From Fictibacillus fluitans (GTDB lineage: Bacteria; Bacillota; Bacilli; Bacillales; Fictibacillaceae), in NCBI RefSeq assembly GCF_030418125.1, contig NZ_JAUHTR010000010.1, forward strand, positions 62,001 to 126,000: a stretch of DNA of 64,000 nucleotides, in the 5' to 3' direction. The notes below the pieces were generated by a model. It was given only the letters and a program-made list of their open reading frames with translations, was not told where the DNA came from and did not search any database. A program made the translations under genes and the position numbers. The first letter of the stretch is position 1. Each line of letters opens with the position of its first letter. Positions 10,039 to 18,439 of the stretch are shown here, piece by piece.

Positions 10039-10686
10039 ATGGGCAGAGAGTTTATTTCGCTGTTTGATGAGTGGGCAGATTCCTATGATCAGTCGGTATC
10101 GGGCAAAGACGAAGAATATAGGGAAGTGTTCGATCATTATGAACACATCCTTGAAACTGTCGCATCCAAAACGACAGGAACAGTAGTGGAGTTTGGGGTA
10201 GGGACTGGAAATCTGACAGAAAAGCTGTTGGCCGCCGGAAGAATCGTATACGGCATCGAGCCTTCTTTGGGAATGCGCGAAAAGACGAAAGCCCGTTTCA
10301 ACAATCTTGAACTGATTGATGGTGACTTTTTAACATTTCCGCAGCTTCCTGGTGAAGTGGATGCGATCGTCAGCACTTACGCTTTCCACCATCTCACAGA
10401 TGAGGAAAAGGACTCCGCCATCCAATTATATAGCCAGATTTTAAAAGAAAATGGTAAAATTGTTTTTGCGGATACAGCATTCATCAATGAAGCCGATCGT
10501 AAGGAAAGGCACCGCCTTGTAAAGGAAAAGGGATACCTGAATCTTCTTCAGGATTTGCAGACAGAATACTACACGACCATTGACGTGCTGGATCATCTTT
10601 TCCGCAAGCACGGCTTTGACGTTTCCTTTGAAAAACTGAACAATTACGTTTGGCTGATGGAAGCTGTAAAGACCAAAAAAATCTGA
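10039..10686 (+). CDS. yrrT: SAM-dependent methyltransferase YrrT
   Basis: Class I methyltransferase of 215 residues. SAM motif I is VVEFGVGTGNLTEKL, followed by DAIVSTYAFHHLTD. It heads the yrrT-mtnN-luxS-mccAB cluster and presumably converts SAM to S-adenosylhomocysteine, feeding the recycling enzymes behind it; its methyl acceptor is unknown. ATG 10039 starts MGREFISLFDEWA, matching the B. subtilis protein, with ACGGAG upstream. The TTG at 10018 lies upstream of that site and is rejected. Confidence 0.9.
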   Translation: MGREFISLFDEWADSYDQSVSGKDEEYREVFDHYEHILETVASKTTGTVVEFGVGTGNLTEKLLAAGRIVYGIEPSLGMREKTKARFNNLELIDGDFLTFPQLPGEVDAIVSTYAFHHLTDEEKDSAIQLYSQILKENGKIVFADTAFINEADRKERHRLVKEKGYLNLLQDLQTEYYTTIDVLDHLFRKHGFDVSFEKLNNYVWLMEAVKTKKI

Positions 10687-10710
10687 ACAGAATATACTGG
10701 AGTTGTCGCT

Positions 10711-11415
10711 ATGAAAATTGGAATTATTGGGGCTATGGAAGAGGAAGTCGTCATTCTCCGCAGCAAACTTGCTGAGAGAAAGGATACAAAGCTCGCAGGA
10801 TGTGAATTTTACACCGGCCGAATTGACGGACTTGATATTGTTCTTCTAAAATCGGGTATTGGAAAAGTAAATGCCGCCATCGGAACGACGTTAATGATTG
10901 AGATGTTCAAGCCCGATTGCATCATTAACACAGGGTCTGCAGGTGGATTCCATCAGGATTTAAATGTGGGGGATGTTGTCATTTCGACTGAAGTCCGCCA
11001 TCATGACGTAGATGCTACTATATTTGGGTATGAATATGGTCAGGTGCCTCAGATGCCCGCCTATTATGTGCCGGACCCTGAATTGGTGTCTGCTGCTGTA
11101 AAGAGCGCAAAAAAGGTCAGCGGGGTTCAAGTCGCTCAAGGACTGATTGCTTCGGGTGATTCCTTTATGAGCGATCATGAACGCGTGGAATTTATCCGAA
11201 CCAAACTTGCCGGTCTTTATGCAGCAGAAATGGAGGCGGCTGCGATAGCGCAAGTGGCTTACCAGTTCAATGTCCCGTTTGTTATTATTCGGTCACTGTC
11301 GGATATTGCAGGAAAGGACGCCCGTGTGTCCTATGATCAATTTTTGGATACTGCATCCAAGCATTCAGCAGAATTGATTTTACTAATGATTGAGGAGTTG
11401 AAACAGAATGGTTAA
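10711..11415 (+). CDS. mtnN: 5'-methylthioadenosine/S-adenosylhomocysteine nucleosidase
   Basis: Removes adenine from S-adenosylhomocysteine and methylthioadenosine, giving S-ribosylhomocysteine for LuxS. The 234-residue protein has the family sequence [13 protein letters not shown] at the N-terminus, NTGSAGG, the [10 protein letters not shown] substrate-binding stretch and the catalytic Asp in RSLSDIAG. It overlaps luxS by 8 bp, so the two consecutive steps are translationally coupled. Confidence 0.96.
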   Translation: MKIGIIGAMEEEVVILRSKLAERKDTKLAGCEFYTGRIDGLDIVLLKSGIGKVNAAIGTTLMIEMFKPDCIINTGSAGGFHQDLNVGDVVISTEVRHHDVDATIFGYEYGQVPQMPAYYVPDPELVSAAVKSAKKVSGVQVAQGLIASGDSFMSDHERVEFIRTKLAGLYAAEMEAAAIAQVAYQFNVPFVIIRSLSDIAGKDARVSYDQFLDTASKHSAELILLMIEELKQNG

Positions 11416-11875
11416 AAAGATGAATGTAGAAAGTTTTAATCTGGATCATACTAAAGTAGCAGCGCCATATGTGCGCCTGGCTGGAACAACACAAGGTAAA
11501 AACGGAGATGTAATTCATAAATACGATATCCGTTTCTGCCAGCCGAACAAGGACCATATGGATATGGCCGGCCTTCACTCCATTGAGCATCTGATGGCTG
11601 AAAACATCAGAAATCATCACGACTCTGTTGTGGATATCAGTCCGATGGGCTGCCAGACAGGCTTCTATCTTTCTGTGATCAATCACGATAATTACGAAGA
11701 AATTCTGGATGTCTTGGAAAATACATTAAACGATGTATTAAAAGCGGAAGAAGTACCTGCCTGCAATGAAATCCAATGCGGCTGGGCAGCCAACCACAGC
11801 CTGGAAGGCGCAAAGGATATTGCAGAGAAGATGCTTGCGAAAAAAGATGAATGGAACAAGGTATTTGCTGACTAA
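11408..11875 (+). CDS. luxS: S-ribosylhomocysteine lyase LuxS
   Basis: Cleaves S-ribosylhomocysteine to homocysteine and DPD, the precursor of autoinducer-2. The metal-binding motif HSIEH (residues 57-61) and the GCQTG motif with the catalytic Cys are present, as is RFCQPN. Length 155 residues is normal. In B. subtilis luxS is elsewhere on the chromosome; here it sits exactly between the gene making its substrate (mtnN) and the one consuming its product (mccA). Confidence 0.96.
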   Translation: MVKKMNVESFNLDHTKVAAPYVRLAGTTQGKNGDVIHKYDIRFCQPNKDHMDMAGLHSIEHLMAENIRNHHDSVVDISPMGCQTGFYLSVINHDNYEEILDVLENTLNDVLKAEEVPACNEIQCGWAANHSLEGAKDIAEKMLAKKDEWNKVFAD

Positions 11876-11889
11876 GAGGAGCCTGAGCA

Positions 11890-12813
11890 ATGACGGTTTA
11901 CAAAAACATACATGAGTTAATAGGAAACACACCTTTGCTTCAGCTAACCCAATTTCAGCTGCCTAACAAGGTAAAACTTTATGCAAAGCTGGAATATTTG
12001 AATCCGGGCGGCAGTGTAAAGGACCGGCTTGGTAGAGAATTGCTGGATGAGGCTTTTCGTACGGGTAAACTGGCTGAAGGAGGGACCATCATTGAGCCGA
12101 CAGCCGGGAATACGGGAATCGGGCTGGCTCTTGCTGCGATCAATCGGGGAGTGCGTGTTATTTTTGTAATCCCTGAGAAGTTCAGTATTGAAAAACAGGA
12201 AATAATGAAGGCGCTTGGAGCGACTATCATTCATACACCTACAGGGGAAGGGATCAAAGGAGCCATCAAAAAAACGGAACAGCTTCTTAAAGAAATTCCG
12301 GGCTCCTTTACGCCTGCCCAATTCTCCAATCCTTCCAACCCGAAAACGTACTACAAAACATTGGGACCTGAGATTTGGCACGATTTAAACGGTGAGGTAG
12401 ACATCTTTGTTGCAGGAGCCGGTACGGGAGGAACCTTTATGGGTACTGCCCAATTCTTGAAAGAAAAGAAACCATCACTAAAAACGGTAATCGTAGAGCC
12501 GGAGGGATCCATTCTAAACGGTGGACAGTCCGGGCCCCACAAGACGGAAGGAATTGGCATGGAGTTTTTGCCTGGCTATATGGATCCTTCTTATTTTAAC
12601 GCGATCCATACGATTCAGGATACTGACGCCTTTTCCAGAGTAAAAGAACTGGCGCAAAAAGAGGGGATCCTGGTGGGCAGTTCATCGGGTGCTGCGCTTC
12701 ACGCAGCCTTGCTGGAAGCAGAAACAGCACCTGCTGGCTCCACGATTGTGACGATCTTCGCTGACGGAAGTGACCGGTATTTAAGCAAGAAGATTTATGA
12801 AGGGGGAATTTAA
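11890..12813 (+). CDS. mccA: Cystathionine beta-synthase / O-acetylserine-dependent (MccA)
   Basis: PLP fold-type II enzyme of the cysteine synthase family, 307 residues. The PLP lysine is in GGSVKDRLG (about residue 44), the phosphate-binding loop is TAGNTGIG, and GAGTGGT follows. In Bacillus MccA joins homocysteine with O-acetylserine to form cystathionine in reverse transsulfuration. The neighbours luxS (makes homocysteine) and mccB (cleaves cystathionine) support this assignment over a plain CysK role. RBS is GAGGAGCC. Confidence 0.92.
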   Translation: MTVYKNIHELIGNTPLLQLTQFQLPNKVKLYAKLEYLNPGGSVKDRLGRELLDEAFRTGKLAEGGTIIEPTAGNTGIGLALAAINRGVRVIFVIPEKFSIEKQEIMKALGATIIHTPTGEGIKGAIKKTEQLLKEIPGSFTPAQFSNPSNPKTYYKTLGPEIWHDLNGEVDIFVAGAGTGGTFMGTAQFLKEKKPSLKTVIVEPEGSILNGGQSGPHKTEGIGMEFLPGYMDPSYFNAIHTIQDTDAFSRVKELAQKEGILVGSSSGAALHAALLEAETAPAGSTIVTIFADGSDRYLSKKIYEGGI

Positions 12814-13947
<1,134 letters not shown>

Positions 13948-13969
13948 ATCCCAGTCAAAATTTCTTTAA

Positions 13970-14006
13970 AACTCCCGTTTCTCTTTAGAGAACGGGAGTT
14001 TTTTCA
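13970..14006 (+). terminator. Intrinsic terminator after mccB
   Basis: A long, nearly perfect stem (ACTCCCGTTTCTCT against AGAGAACGGGAGT) is followed by TTTTTT. Confidence 0.92.
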
Positions 14007-14086
14007 TATATTTGTCAAAAATTAAGTATGTCTTTCTACCTGTTTTATGTTATTGTAATAAAAGAGGTTAGGAGGCTGTTAAAAGT

Positions 14087-14326
14087 ATGGAATCAAAAGT
14101 ATTGCAAGACCTAAAGCAAAAGATCCAGGACTATCAGCACTACGGGATTGTCCTATTAGGGCTTAGCTCTTTTATGTATTTGGGAACAGTAATTCCGTTC
14201 GCAGGCAAAGACGTAACCGATGAAATCGTCTGCGGAACCACATCATTGACTGGACTTGGATTCACAACACTTATGTATTATCAAGCAAAGCGGCTGAAAA
14301 AACAGCTGCAGGATATAGAATCATAA
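14087..14326 (+). CDS. yrhC: YrhC family membrane protein
   Basis: Small protein of 79 residues with two predicted transmembrane helices (about 20-38 and 48-64) and a basic C-terminal tail. YrhC family function is unknown. It follows mccB here as in B. subtilis, but a terminator separates them, so it probably has its own promoter. TTAGGAGGC precedes the ATG. Confidence 0.88.
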   Translation: MESKVLQDLKQKIQDYQHYGIVLLGLSSFMYLGTVIPFAGKDVTDEIVCGTTSLTGLGFTTLMYYQAKRLKKQLQDIES

Positions 14327-14333
14327 AACAAAA

Positions 14334-14372
14334 AAATGACCGGCAGCGTGGGGGCTGCCGGTCATTTTTTTT
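14334..14372. terminator. Bidirectional terminator between yrhC and the MenA-like gene
   Basis: Perfect stem AATGACCGGCAGC/GCTGCCGGTCATT with A-run on one side and T-run on the other, between convergent genes. Confidence 0.92.
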
Positions 14373-14394
14373 GTATGTTGGAATAACAGCTACT

Positions 14395-15285
14395 TTATAT
14401 TGATATACCAATTAAGGTGCCGATGCAAAGCAGGATGCCAAAGGCTAAATGAAGCATGGCCGTTAATCCCAGTGTAGTGTTCAATTCTTTTGGCTCCCAG
14501 GTGCGCAGACTGATGGAGAGGGCTTTAAGGGCAATGGGAAGCGACAAGAAAGCAAGCAGGCTCCATACAGGAAGCATAGAAACTGCAACCAGGATCAGCA
14601 GCAGAACATAGGCGCCAATCATCAGGATCAAATATTCAACGCGGGCACCGGTTCGGCCAAGCAAGCCCGCCACGGTAATTTTGTTGATCAGTTTATCACT
14701 GTCAATGTCCCTTAAATTATTCGCCTGCAAAATCGCCATAATCAAAAAGGCATTAGGCAAGGCGATCAGTACAGTACCCCAGTCAACGGTAAGTGTCTGA
14801 ACATAATAAGAACCAATGACAGCAAGCACGCCAAGCGTGGTACCGGATGCGAACTCTCCAAACCCGTTATATGCTAAAGCATAGCGGGTGGCCGTATAAA
14901 AATAGCCGATCAGGAGAGACGGAATACCGATATAAAGGATAAAGCGGCCAGTAAGACCAGCCAAAACCAAGCCAATGATACTGCCGAGAGCAAAAAAGAT
15001 AAGACCGGTAATATGGACTTGTTTTGGAGTCATTTCTCCGCGGTCTATAACGCCTGAAGGGCTGAGTGATCCGGGCTGGTCAGCCCCTTTCACATGGTCG
15101 TAATAGTCGTTGACCAGATTTGTTCCGCACTGCATAAAGACGGCACCAAGGAGTGTTAAAACAAACAGTCCCCAATGAATGCCGGTGGATTGCAGAGCGA
15201 GTATGGTTCCGAACAGAACCGGTATAATAGCAGCCGTTAATGAAAATGGCCGTGTAGAAGCCAAAATAACTTTAGGGCTTACCAT
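14395..15285 (-). CDS. UbiA family prenyltransferase, MenA-like
   Basis: Integral membrane protein of 296 residues with about eight to nine hydrophobic helices. It has both Asp-rich prenyl diphosphate sites: NDYYDHVKGAD near residue 60 and NNLRDIDSDK near residue 190. MenA prenylates 1,4-dihydroxy-2-naphthoate in menaquinone synthesis, and length and motifs fit. It could also be a paralogue with another aromatic acceptor, because no men genes are adjacent. GTAAGGAGG is correctly placed before the ATG. Confidence 0.8.
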   Translation of the reverse strand: MVSPKVILASTRPFSLTAAIIPVLFGTILALQSTGIHWGLFVLTLLGAVFMQCGTNLVNDYYDHVKGADQPGSLSPSGVIDRGEMTPKQVHITGLIFFALGSIIGLVLAGLTGRFILYIGIPSLLIGYFYTATRYALAYNGFGEFASGTTLGVLAVIGSYYVQTLTVDWGTVLIALPNAFLIMAILQANNLRDIDSDKLINKITVAGLLGRTGARVEYLILMIGAYVLLLILVAVSMLPVWSLLAFLSLPIALKALSISLRTWEPKELNTTLGLTAMLHLAFGILLCIGTLIGISI

Positions 15286-15481
15286 AATGTTCCTCCTTAC
15301 TAAAATGCAAATGATGTAGTATAACCATTATAATACAAATGTTTGTGAAAATGTACACAAGATGCTTGGGCCACAGAAATAATCATGGCAGGGCTGGAAT
15401 CTTTTTCTTGAGAAACAAATAATAAAATGGGTGATCTTTTACCTTTCTTTTGCATATAAATAAATTGTTTGGAAAAAGTGG

Positions 15482-15511
15482 TTTACAAAGTGATCAGACT
15501 ACGTTTATACT
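15482..15511 (+). promoter_or_regulatory. SigA promoter of the YrzI mini-ORF locus
   Basis: TTTACA (15482-15487), an 18-bp spacer and TATACT (15506-15511) match the SigA consensus at 5/6 and 5/6. It lies about 45 bp upstream of the first small ORF. Confidence 0.65.
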
Positions 15512-15556
15512 TACCGTGTAAAGAATAATCAGAATTCAAGAAGGAGGTCGGACACA

Positions 15557-15640
15557 ATGATGAAATTACAGCCAGCTTTTGCACAACTACAACTTCATGC
15601 AGCACTAAGATGTTCGGCCAATGGACACCCGCTTTTTTGA
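15557..15640 (+). CDS. 27-residue small ORF, possible leader peptide of the YrzI locus
   Basis: It opens with ATGATG behind a near-perfect AAGGAGGTCGG ribosome binding site and encodes MMKLQPAFAQ, then a 17-residue remainder ending HPLF. No transmembrane segment is evident. Two tandem terminators (15656-15752) follow immediately, so translation of this ORF could act as attenuation control for the downstream mini-ORFs. Equally it may be the first of several small peptides in the locus. I do not recognise its sequence. Confidence 0.55.
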   Translation: MMKLQPAFAQLQLHAALRCSANGHPLF

Positions 15641-15655
15641 TTTGTAATTTTCGAT

Positions 15656-15696
15656 AAAAAAGCGCCGCAGGCCGAATGATGCCCTGCGGCTTTTTT
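15656..15696 (+). terminator. First tandem terminator in the YrzI locus
   Basis: GCCGCAGG (15664-15671) pairs with CCTGCGGC (15683-15690), then TTTTTT. Its right arm resembles the right arm of the next terminator, so alternative pairing is possible. Confidence 0.85.
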
Positions 15697-15714
15697 GCGC
15701 CCTTTTTTAGGGAA

Positions 15715-15752
15715 GGCTGCAGGGATCATCAGGATCTCTGCGGCCTTTTTTT
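15715..15752 (+). terminator. Second tandem terminator in the YrzI locus
   Basis: GGCTGCAGGGATC pairs with GATCTCTGCGGCC with two G-U pairs, followed by seven T residues. Confidence 0.88.
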
Positions 15753-15783
15753 ATACAACTAAAACGAGAAGGAGATGAGTGTA

Positions 15784-15843
15784 ATGATGATTAGCATCGC
15801 ATTACTAACCTGGTTTTCACTGGAGAAGGATATGGACTGTTAA
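15784..15843 (+). CDS. 19-residue ORF preceding YrzI-1
   Basis: ATGATG start with AAGGAGATG upstream. The product is MMISIALLTWFSLEKDMDC. It aligns with the second 19-residue ORF at 16053 (same length, MM start, W at 10 or 11, EKD at 14-17). Each of the two lies just upstream of a YrzI family gene, so ORF plus yrzI appears to be a duplicated unit. Function unknown. Confidence 0.55.
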   Translation: MMISIALLTWFSLEKDMDC

Positions 15844-15869
15844 AGGCCACAAGAAAGGAGGAATGCCAA

Positions 15870-16013
15870 ATGATTACACTGAACTTATTTTTTGGAACCA
15901 TTACGATGTCATTTCAACGAAAAATGAACAGCAAGAGTGAAATAGTTCATCAGCAGCAAGTCGATAAAATGTACAGGGAAACTCAAGAAAAATTGATGAA
16001 TCAAGTGTATTAA
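15870..16013 (+). CDS. YrzI family small protein, copy 1
   Basis: A 47-residue protein starting MITLNLFFGTITMSF. It has a hydrophobic, beta-prone N-terminus and a charged helical C-terminus with VHQQQVDKMY. An AAAGGAGG ribosome binding site lies eight bases before the ATG. It is similar along its length to the second copy at 16145. YrzI family proteins are small Bacillaceae proteins without a settled biochemical role; I recall, without being able to check, that the B. subtilis yrzI locus encodes toxic small peptides under post-transcriptional control. Confidence 0.85.
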   Translation: MITLNLFFGTITMSFQRKMNSKSEIVHQQQVDKMYRETQEKLMNQVY

Positions 16014-16052
16014 AACCTTGAAAGCATTTGATTAAAAAAGGAGAGGGTATAA

Positions 16053-16112
16053 ATGATGAAGCGAAAACTGGTATTTCTGGATTGGATGGTAACGGAGAAG
16101 GATACGACCTGA
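16053..16112 (+). CDS. 19-residue ORF preceding YrzI-2
   Basis: ATGATG start behind AAAAGGAGAGG. The product is MMKRKLVFLDWMVTEKDTT, equal in length and similar in pattern to the ORF at 15784. The DNA around both EKD codons also matches (GGAGAAGGATA), which supports duplication rather than chance. Function unknown. Confidence 0.55.
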   Translation: MMKRKLVFLDWMVTEKDTT

Positions 16113-16144
16113 AAGAGTAAGAACGCAGGAGAGGAGGAGCCTGT

Positions 16145-16294
16145 ATGCTAACATTAAATCTTTTCTTTGGTACGTTGACCATTTCATTAAGGAAGAATGA
16201 AAGAACGTACAAAGAATATGTACATCAGCAAAATGTAAACGAAATGTTCGAAGCTGCCCATAACAAGGCGAGAGAAGCGAACTATATAAGATAA
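16145..16294 (+). CDS. yrzI: YrzI family small protein, copy 2
   Basis: A 49-residue protein starting MLTLNLFFGTLTISLRKNER and carrying YVHQQNVNEMF. AGGAGGAG precedes the ATG. This copy is closest in pattern to YrzI as I remember it (N-terminal NLFFGT-T-S followed by basic residues). It ends the small-ORF locus ahead of a terminator. Confidence 0.87.
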   Translation: MLTLNLFFGTLTISLRKNERTYKEYVHQQNVNEMFEAAHNKAREANYIR

Positions 16295-16303
16295 ATGAAA
16301 AGC

Positions 16304-16342
16304 AAAACCGCCCGTGCCAAATGATTGCAGGGCGGTTTTTTT
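16304..16342 (+). terminator. Terminator of the YrzI locus
   Basis: AAAACCGCCC pairs with GGGCGGTTTT and continues into a T-run. Confidence 0.9.
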
Positions 16343-16391
16343 GCGGTATGATGAAGATATGACTTCAGTATAGAAGGGTGGAATATCATCC

Positions 16392-16559
16392 ATGAAAAAA
16401 GATGTTCATTGCTGTGCAACGTGCGTAAATTTCAAGGCATCGCGGCTCAATAACGGAATGAAATATGAATGCGTACGGCTGGGATTTGATACAAAGCCTT
16501 CCTACAAATTCGATTGCTGGGATCCAAAGGAGCACGTAAAAAAATGGATCGAAAAGTAG
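16392..16559 (+). CDS. Small Cys-rich protein of unknown function
   Basis: A 55-residue ORF beginning MKKDVHCCATCVNFKASR. Five cysteines occur in a CC-x2-C ... C ... C arrangement, and the C-terminal part includes KYECVRLGF and FDCWDP. The spacing suggests a small zinc- or iron-binding knuckle, which is inference. The ribosome binding site AGAAGGGTGG is positioned about 10 bases upstream. I do not recognise a named family. It ends one base before the convergent TPM gene. Confidence 0.7.
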   Translation: MKKDVHCCATCVNFKASRLNNGMKYECVRLGFDTKPSYKFDCWDPKEHVKKWIEK

Positions 16560-17294
16560 CTACCACCCCCTGCCTGCACCACCACCGCCAGAGGATCCAC
16601 CTCCGCCTCCTCTGCGGCCGCCGCCTCCACCGCCTCCTCTTGAAAGCATGGAAAGAATCATGTAGGTGAGAAAGCCGTTAAAGAATTTAATGTCCAAAAA
16701 AATAACCGCTACAATAATGATGATGTAAAACCAGGAAAAGGGATCCTTTTTCTGCTCCTTGTTCTTGGCCGTGGGAGCATCCTGGCCTTTATATTCCTTT
16801 TGGATTTCTTTGGCCAGGGCTTGATAAGTATGAGTGATGGCCTGATCATTTTTTCCCTGCTTTAAATAAGGAATGGCATTTTCATCCAGAATTCTTCCCG
16901 CTTTGCCATCCGGAATGGCTCCTTCAAGCCCGTATCCCACTTCAATACGGATCTTTTTCTGCGAAAGGGCCACCACAAGCAGAACACCGTTATCCGCTTC
17001 CTTCGTTCCAAGTCCAAACTTCCTGTATGCCTCATTTGAATACGTTTCAATGGGTGTATCACCAATGGATTGAACGGTAAGAACAGCAAGTTGTGCACTT
17101 GTTTGATCCTCCAGCTGTCTTCCAAGAGACAGAATCTCCGTCTTTTCCTGCGGGCTAAGCACTCTTGCATGGTCCTGAACATAAATGTCTCCCTCTTGTG
17201 CCGGTATCGTATCAGCAGAAACCGGAATGGCGGTTGTAAGTACGGAAAAAATAACAAACAAGCCCACGAAGAGGGAGAATTTTTTGGAAAACAT
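16560..17294 (-). CDS. TPM domain (YgcG family) membrane protein
   Basis: A 244-residue protein with a signal peptide (about 1-28), an extracellular TPM domain including VYVQDHARVLSPQEK-type start and NGVLLVVALSQKKIRIEVGYGLEG, one transmembrane helix (about 190-210) and a glycine/arginine-rich tail. The TPM domain family includes plant thylakoid phosphatase-like proteins; the bacterial role is unclear. The start overlaps the lemA stop (TGATG). LemA-TPM pairing is common in bacteria and suggests an envelope function. Confidence 0.9.
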   Translation of the reverse strand: MFSKKFSLFVGLFVIFSVLTTAIPVSADTIPAQEGDIYVQDHARVLSPQEKTEILSLGRQLEDQTSAQLAVLTVQSIGDTPIETYSNEAYRKFGLGTKEADNGVLLVVALSQKKIRIEVGYGLEGAIPDGKAGRILDENAIPYLKQGKNDQAITHTYQALAKEIQKEYKGQDAPTAKNKEQKKDPFSWFYIIIIVAVIFLDIKFFNGFLTYMILSMLSRGGGGGGGRRGGGGGSSGGGGAGRGW

Positions 17295-17860
17295 CAGCTG
17301 TTTCCTCCAAAGTCTACTTTAGGCGGCTCCTGTGCATTGGCACTTGCCTTAAAGTATTCTTTTTTATCAAATCCTCCAATCCCTGCAATTAAGGCTCCTG
17401 GAAACCTTTTTACTTTTTTGTTGTAGGAAGCAACTTTTTCATTGTAATCTCTTCTCGCCACGGCAATTCGATTTTCAGTGCCGGCAAGCTCATCCATCAG
17501 CTGGGTAAATTGCTTGTCTGCTTTCAGATTGGGGTATCTTTCCTGAATGACAAGCAGGCGGCTAAGGGCACCGGTCAGCTGGTCATTCGCCTGGGCTTCA
17601 TCCTGTGGCGATTTAGCGCCGGCAAGACGTGCGCGGGAATCAGAAATATCTTTAAGAACCTCTTTTTCGTGTGAGGCATAGCCCTTAACTGTACTCACAA
17701 GGTTTGGTACCAAATCAACACGCCGCTGCAGTTGAGTTTCGATTTGGGAATACGACTGGTCCACATCTTCTTCGCTATTTACGAATCCGTTATAGCTTGT
17801 GAAAAACAGGATTACGAGTACAGCAATAATTAATACAGGCACTAGCCAGCTTTTTTTCAT
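17294..17860 (-). CDS. lemA: LemA family protein
   Basis: A 188-residue protein with one N-terminal transmembrane helix followed by a long helical domain containing the diagnostic RVDLVPNLVSTVKGYASHEKEVL and YNEKVASYN blocks. LemA proteins are coiled, outward-facing membrane proteins of unknown biochemical function, often paired with TPM proteins as here. GAGGAGTG precedes the ATG. Confidence 0.94.
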   Translation of the reverse strand: MKKSWLVPVLIIAVLVILFFTSYNGFVNSEEDVDQSYSQIETQLQRRVDLVPNLVSTVKGYASHEKEVLKDISDSRARLAGAKSPQDEAQANDQLTGALSRLLVIQERYPNLKADKQFTQLMDELAGTENRIAVARRDYNEKVASYNKKVKRFPGALIAGIGGFDKKEYFKASANAQEPPKVDFGGNS

Positions 17861-17939
17861 ATGTACACTCCTCGATTCTTATTGGATAATTTTTATTTTT
17901 CCCCTATCGTATGATTTAAAAACGAAAAATATGGCACAT

Positions 17940-17965
17940 GATTAATATCTGTTGGACATGGGTAT
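17940..17965 (+). promoter_or_regulatory. SigB-type promoter of the csbD homologue
   Basis: GATTAA (17940-17945), a 14-bp spacer and GGGTAT (17960-17965) match the SigB consensus GTTTAA-N13-15-GGGTAT at 5/6 and 6/6. csbD is a known SigB regulon member in B. subtilis, which fits. Confidence 0.75.
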
Positions 17966-18010
17966 ATACCACTATAGACGATTTTGAATTTCCTAAAGGA
18001 GGAACCAACC

Positions 18011-18211
18011 ATGAATGACGATCAAACACAAGGAAAATTAGACAAGCTGAAAGGCGAGGCAAAACGCGGACTCGGCAAACTGACAAATGATGAAGCAACA
18101 GAGGCAGAAGGAAACAAGGATAAAATGAAAGGCGAAGCGCGTGAAGGAGTTGGCGATTTGAAAGATAAAGCAGCCGACAAAGTAAATGACGCGTTTGATA
18201 ACAGAAGATAA
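18011..18211 (+). CDS. csbD: CsbD family general stress protein
   Basis: Highly charged, predicted mostly helical 66-residue protein of the CsbD family. The repeated pattern GKLDKLKGEAKRGLGKLTNDE and KMKGEAREGVGDLKDKAADK is typical. It is produced under general stress; molecular function is unknown. ATG 18011 follows AAAGGAGGAACC. A SigB-type promoter lies 46 bp upstream, and two terminators follow. Confidence 0.92.
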   Translation: MNDDQTQGKLDKLKGEAKRGLGKLTNDEATEAEGNKDKMKGEAREGVGDLKDKAADKVNDAFDNRR

Positions 18212-18226
18212 TTATTTATAAGTAAG

Positions 18227-18269
18227 AAATGAGGCAAAAGGAGAAACTTCTTTTTGCCTCATTTTTTTT
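18227..18269 (+). terminator. Intrinsic terminator after csbD
   Basis: The stem AAATGAGGCAAAAGG/CTTTTTGCCTCATTT is followed by a T-run. Confidence 0.9.
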
Positions 18270-18273
18270 GGGG

Positions 18274-18300
18274 AACCTCTCTTACGGAGAGGTTTTTTTT
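18274..18300 (+). terminator. Second terminator after csbD
   Basis: AACCTCTC pairs with GAGAGGTT through a small loop, then eight T residues. Confidence 0.85.
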
Positions 18301-18439
18301 GTATGAAAAAATGCCCAGGCAGACTGTACCCTTTTCCTACAAAAGATCCCTTTTTTTGTATTTGTATTTACTTAAATTGACAAAATTATATAAATATTCA
18401 AAAATTAAAGTATCTAAAATAATAGGGAGGTAGGAAAGA

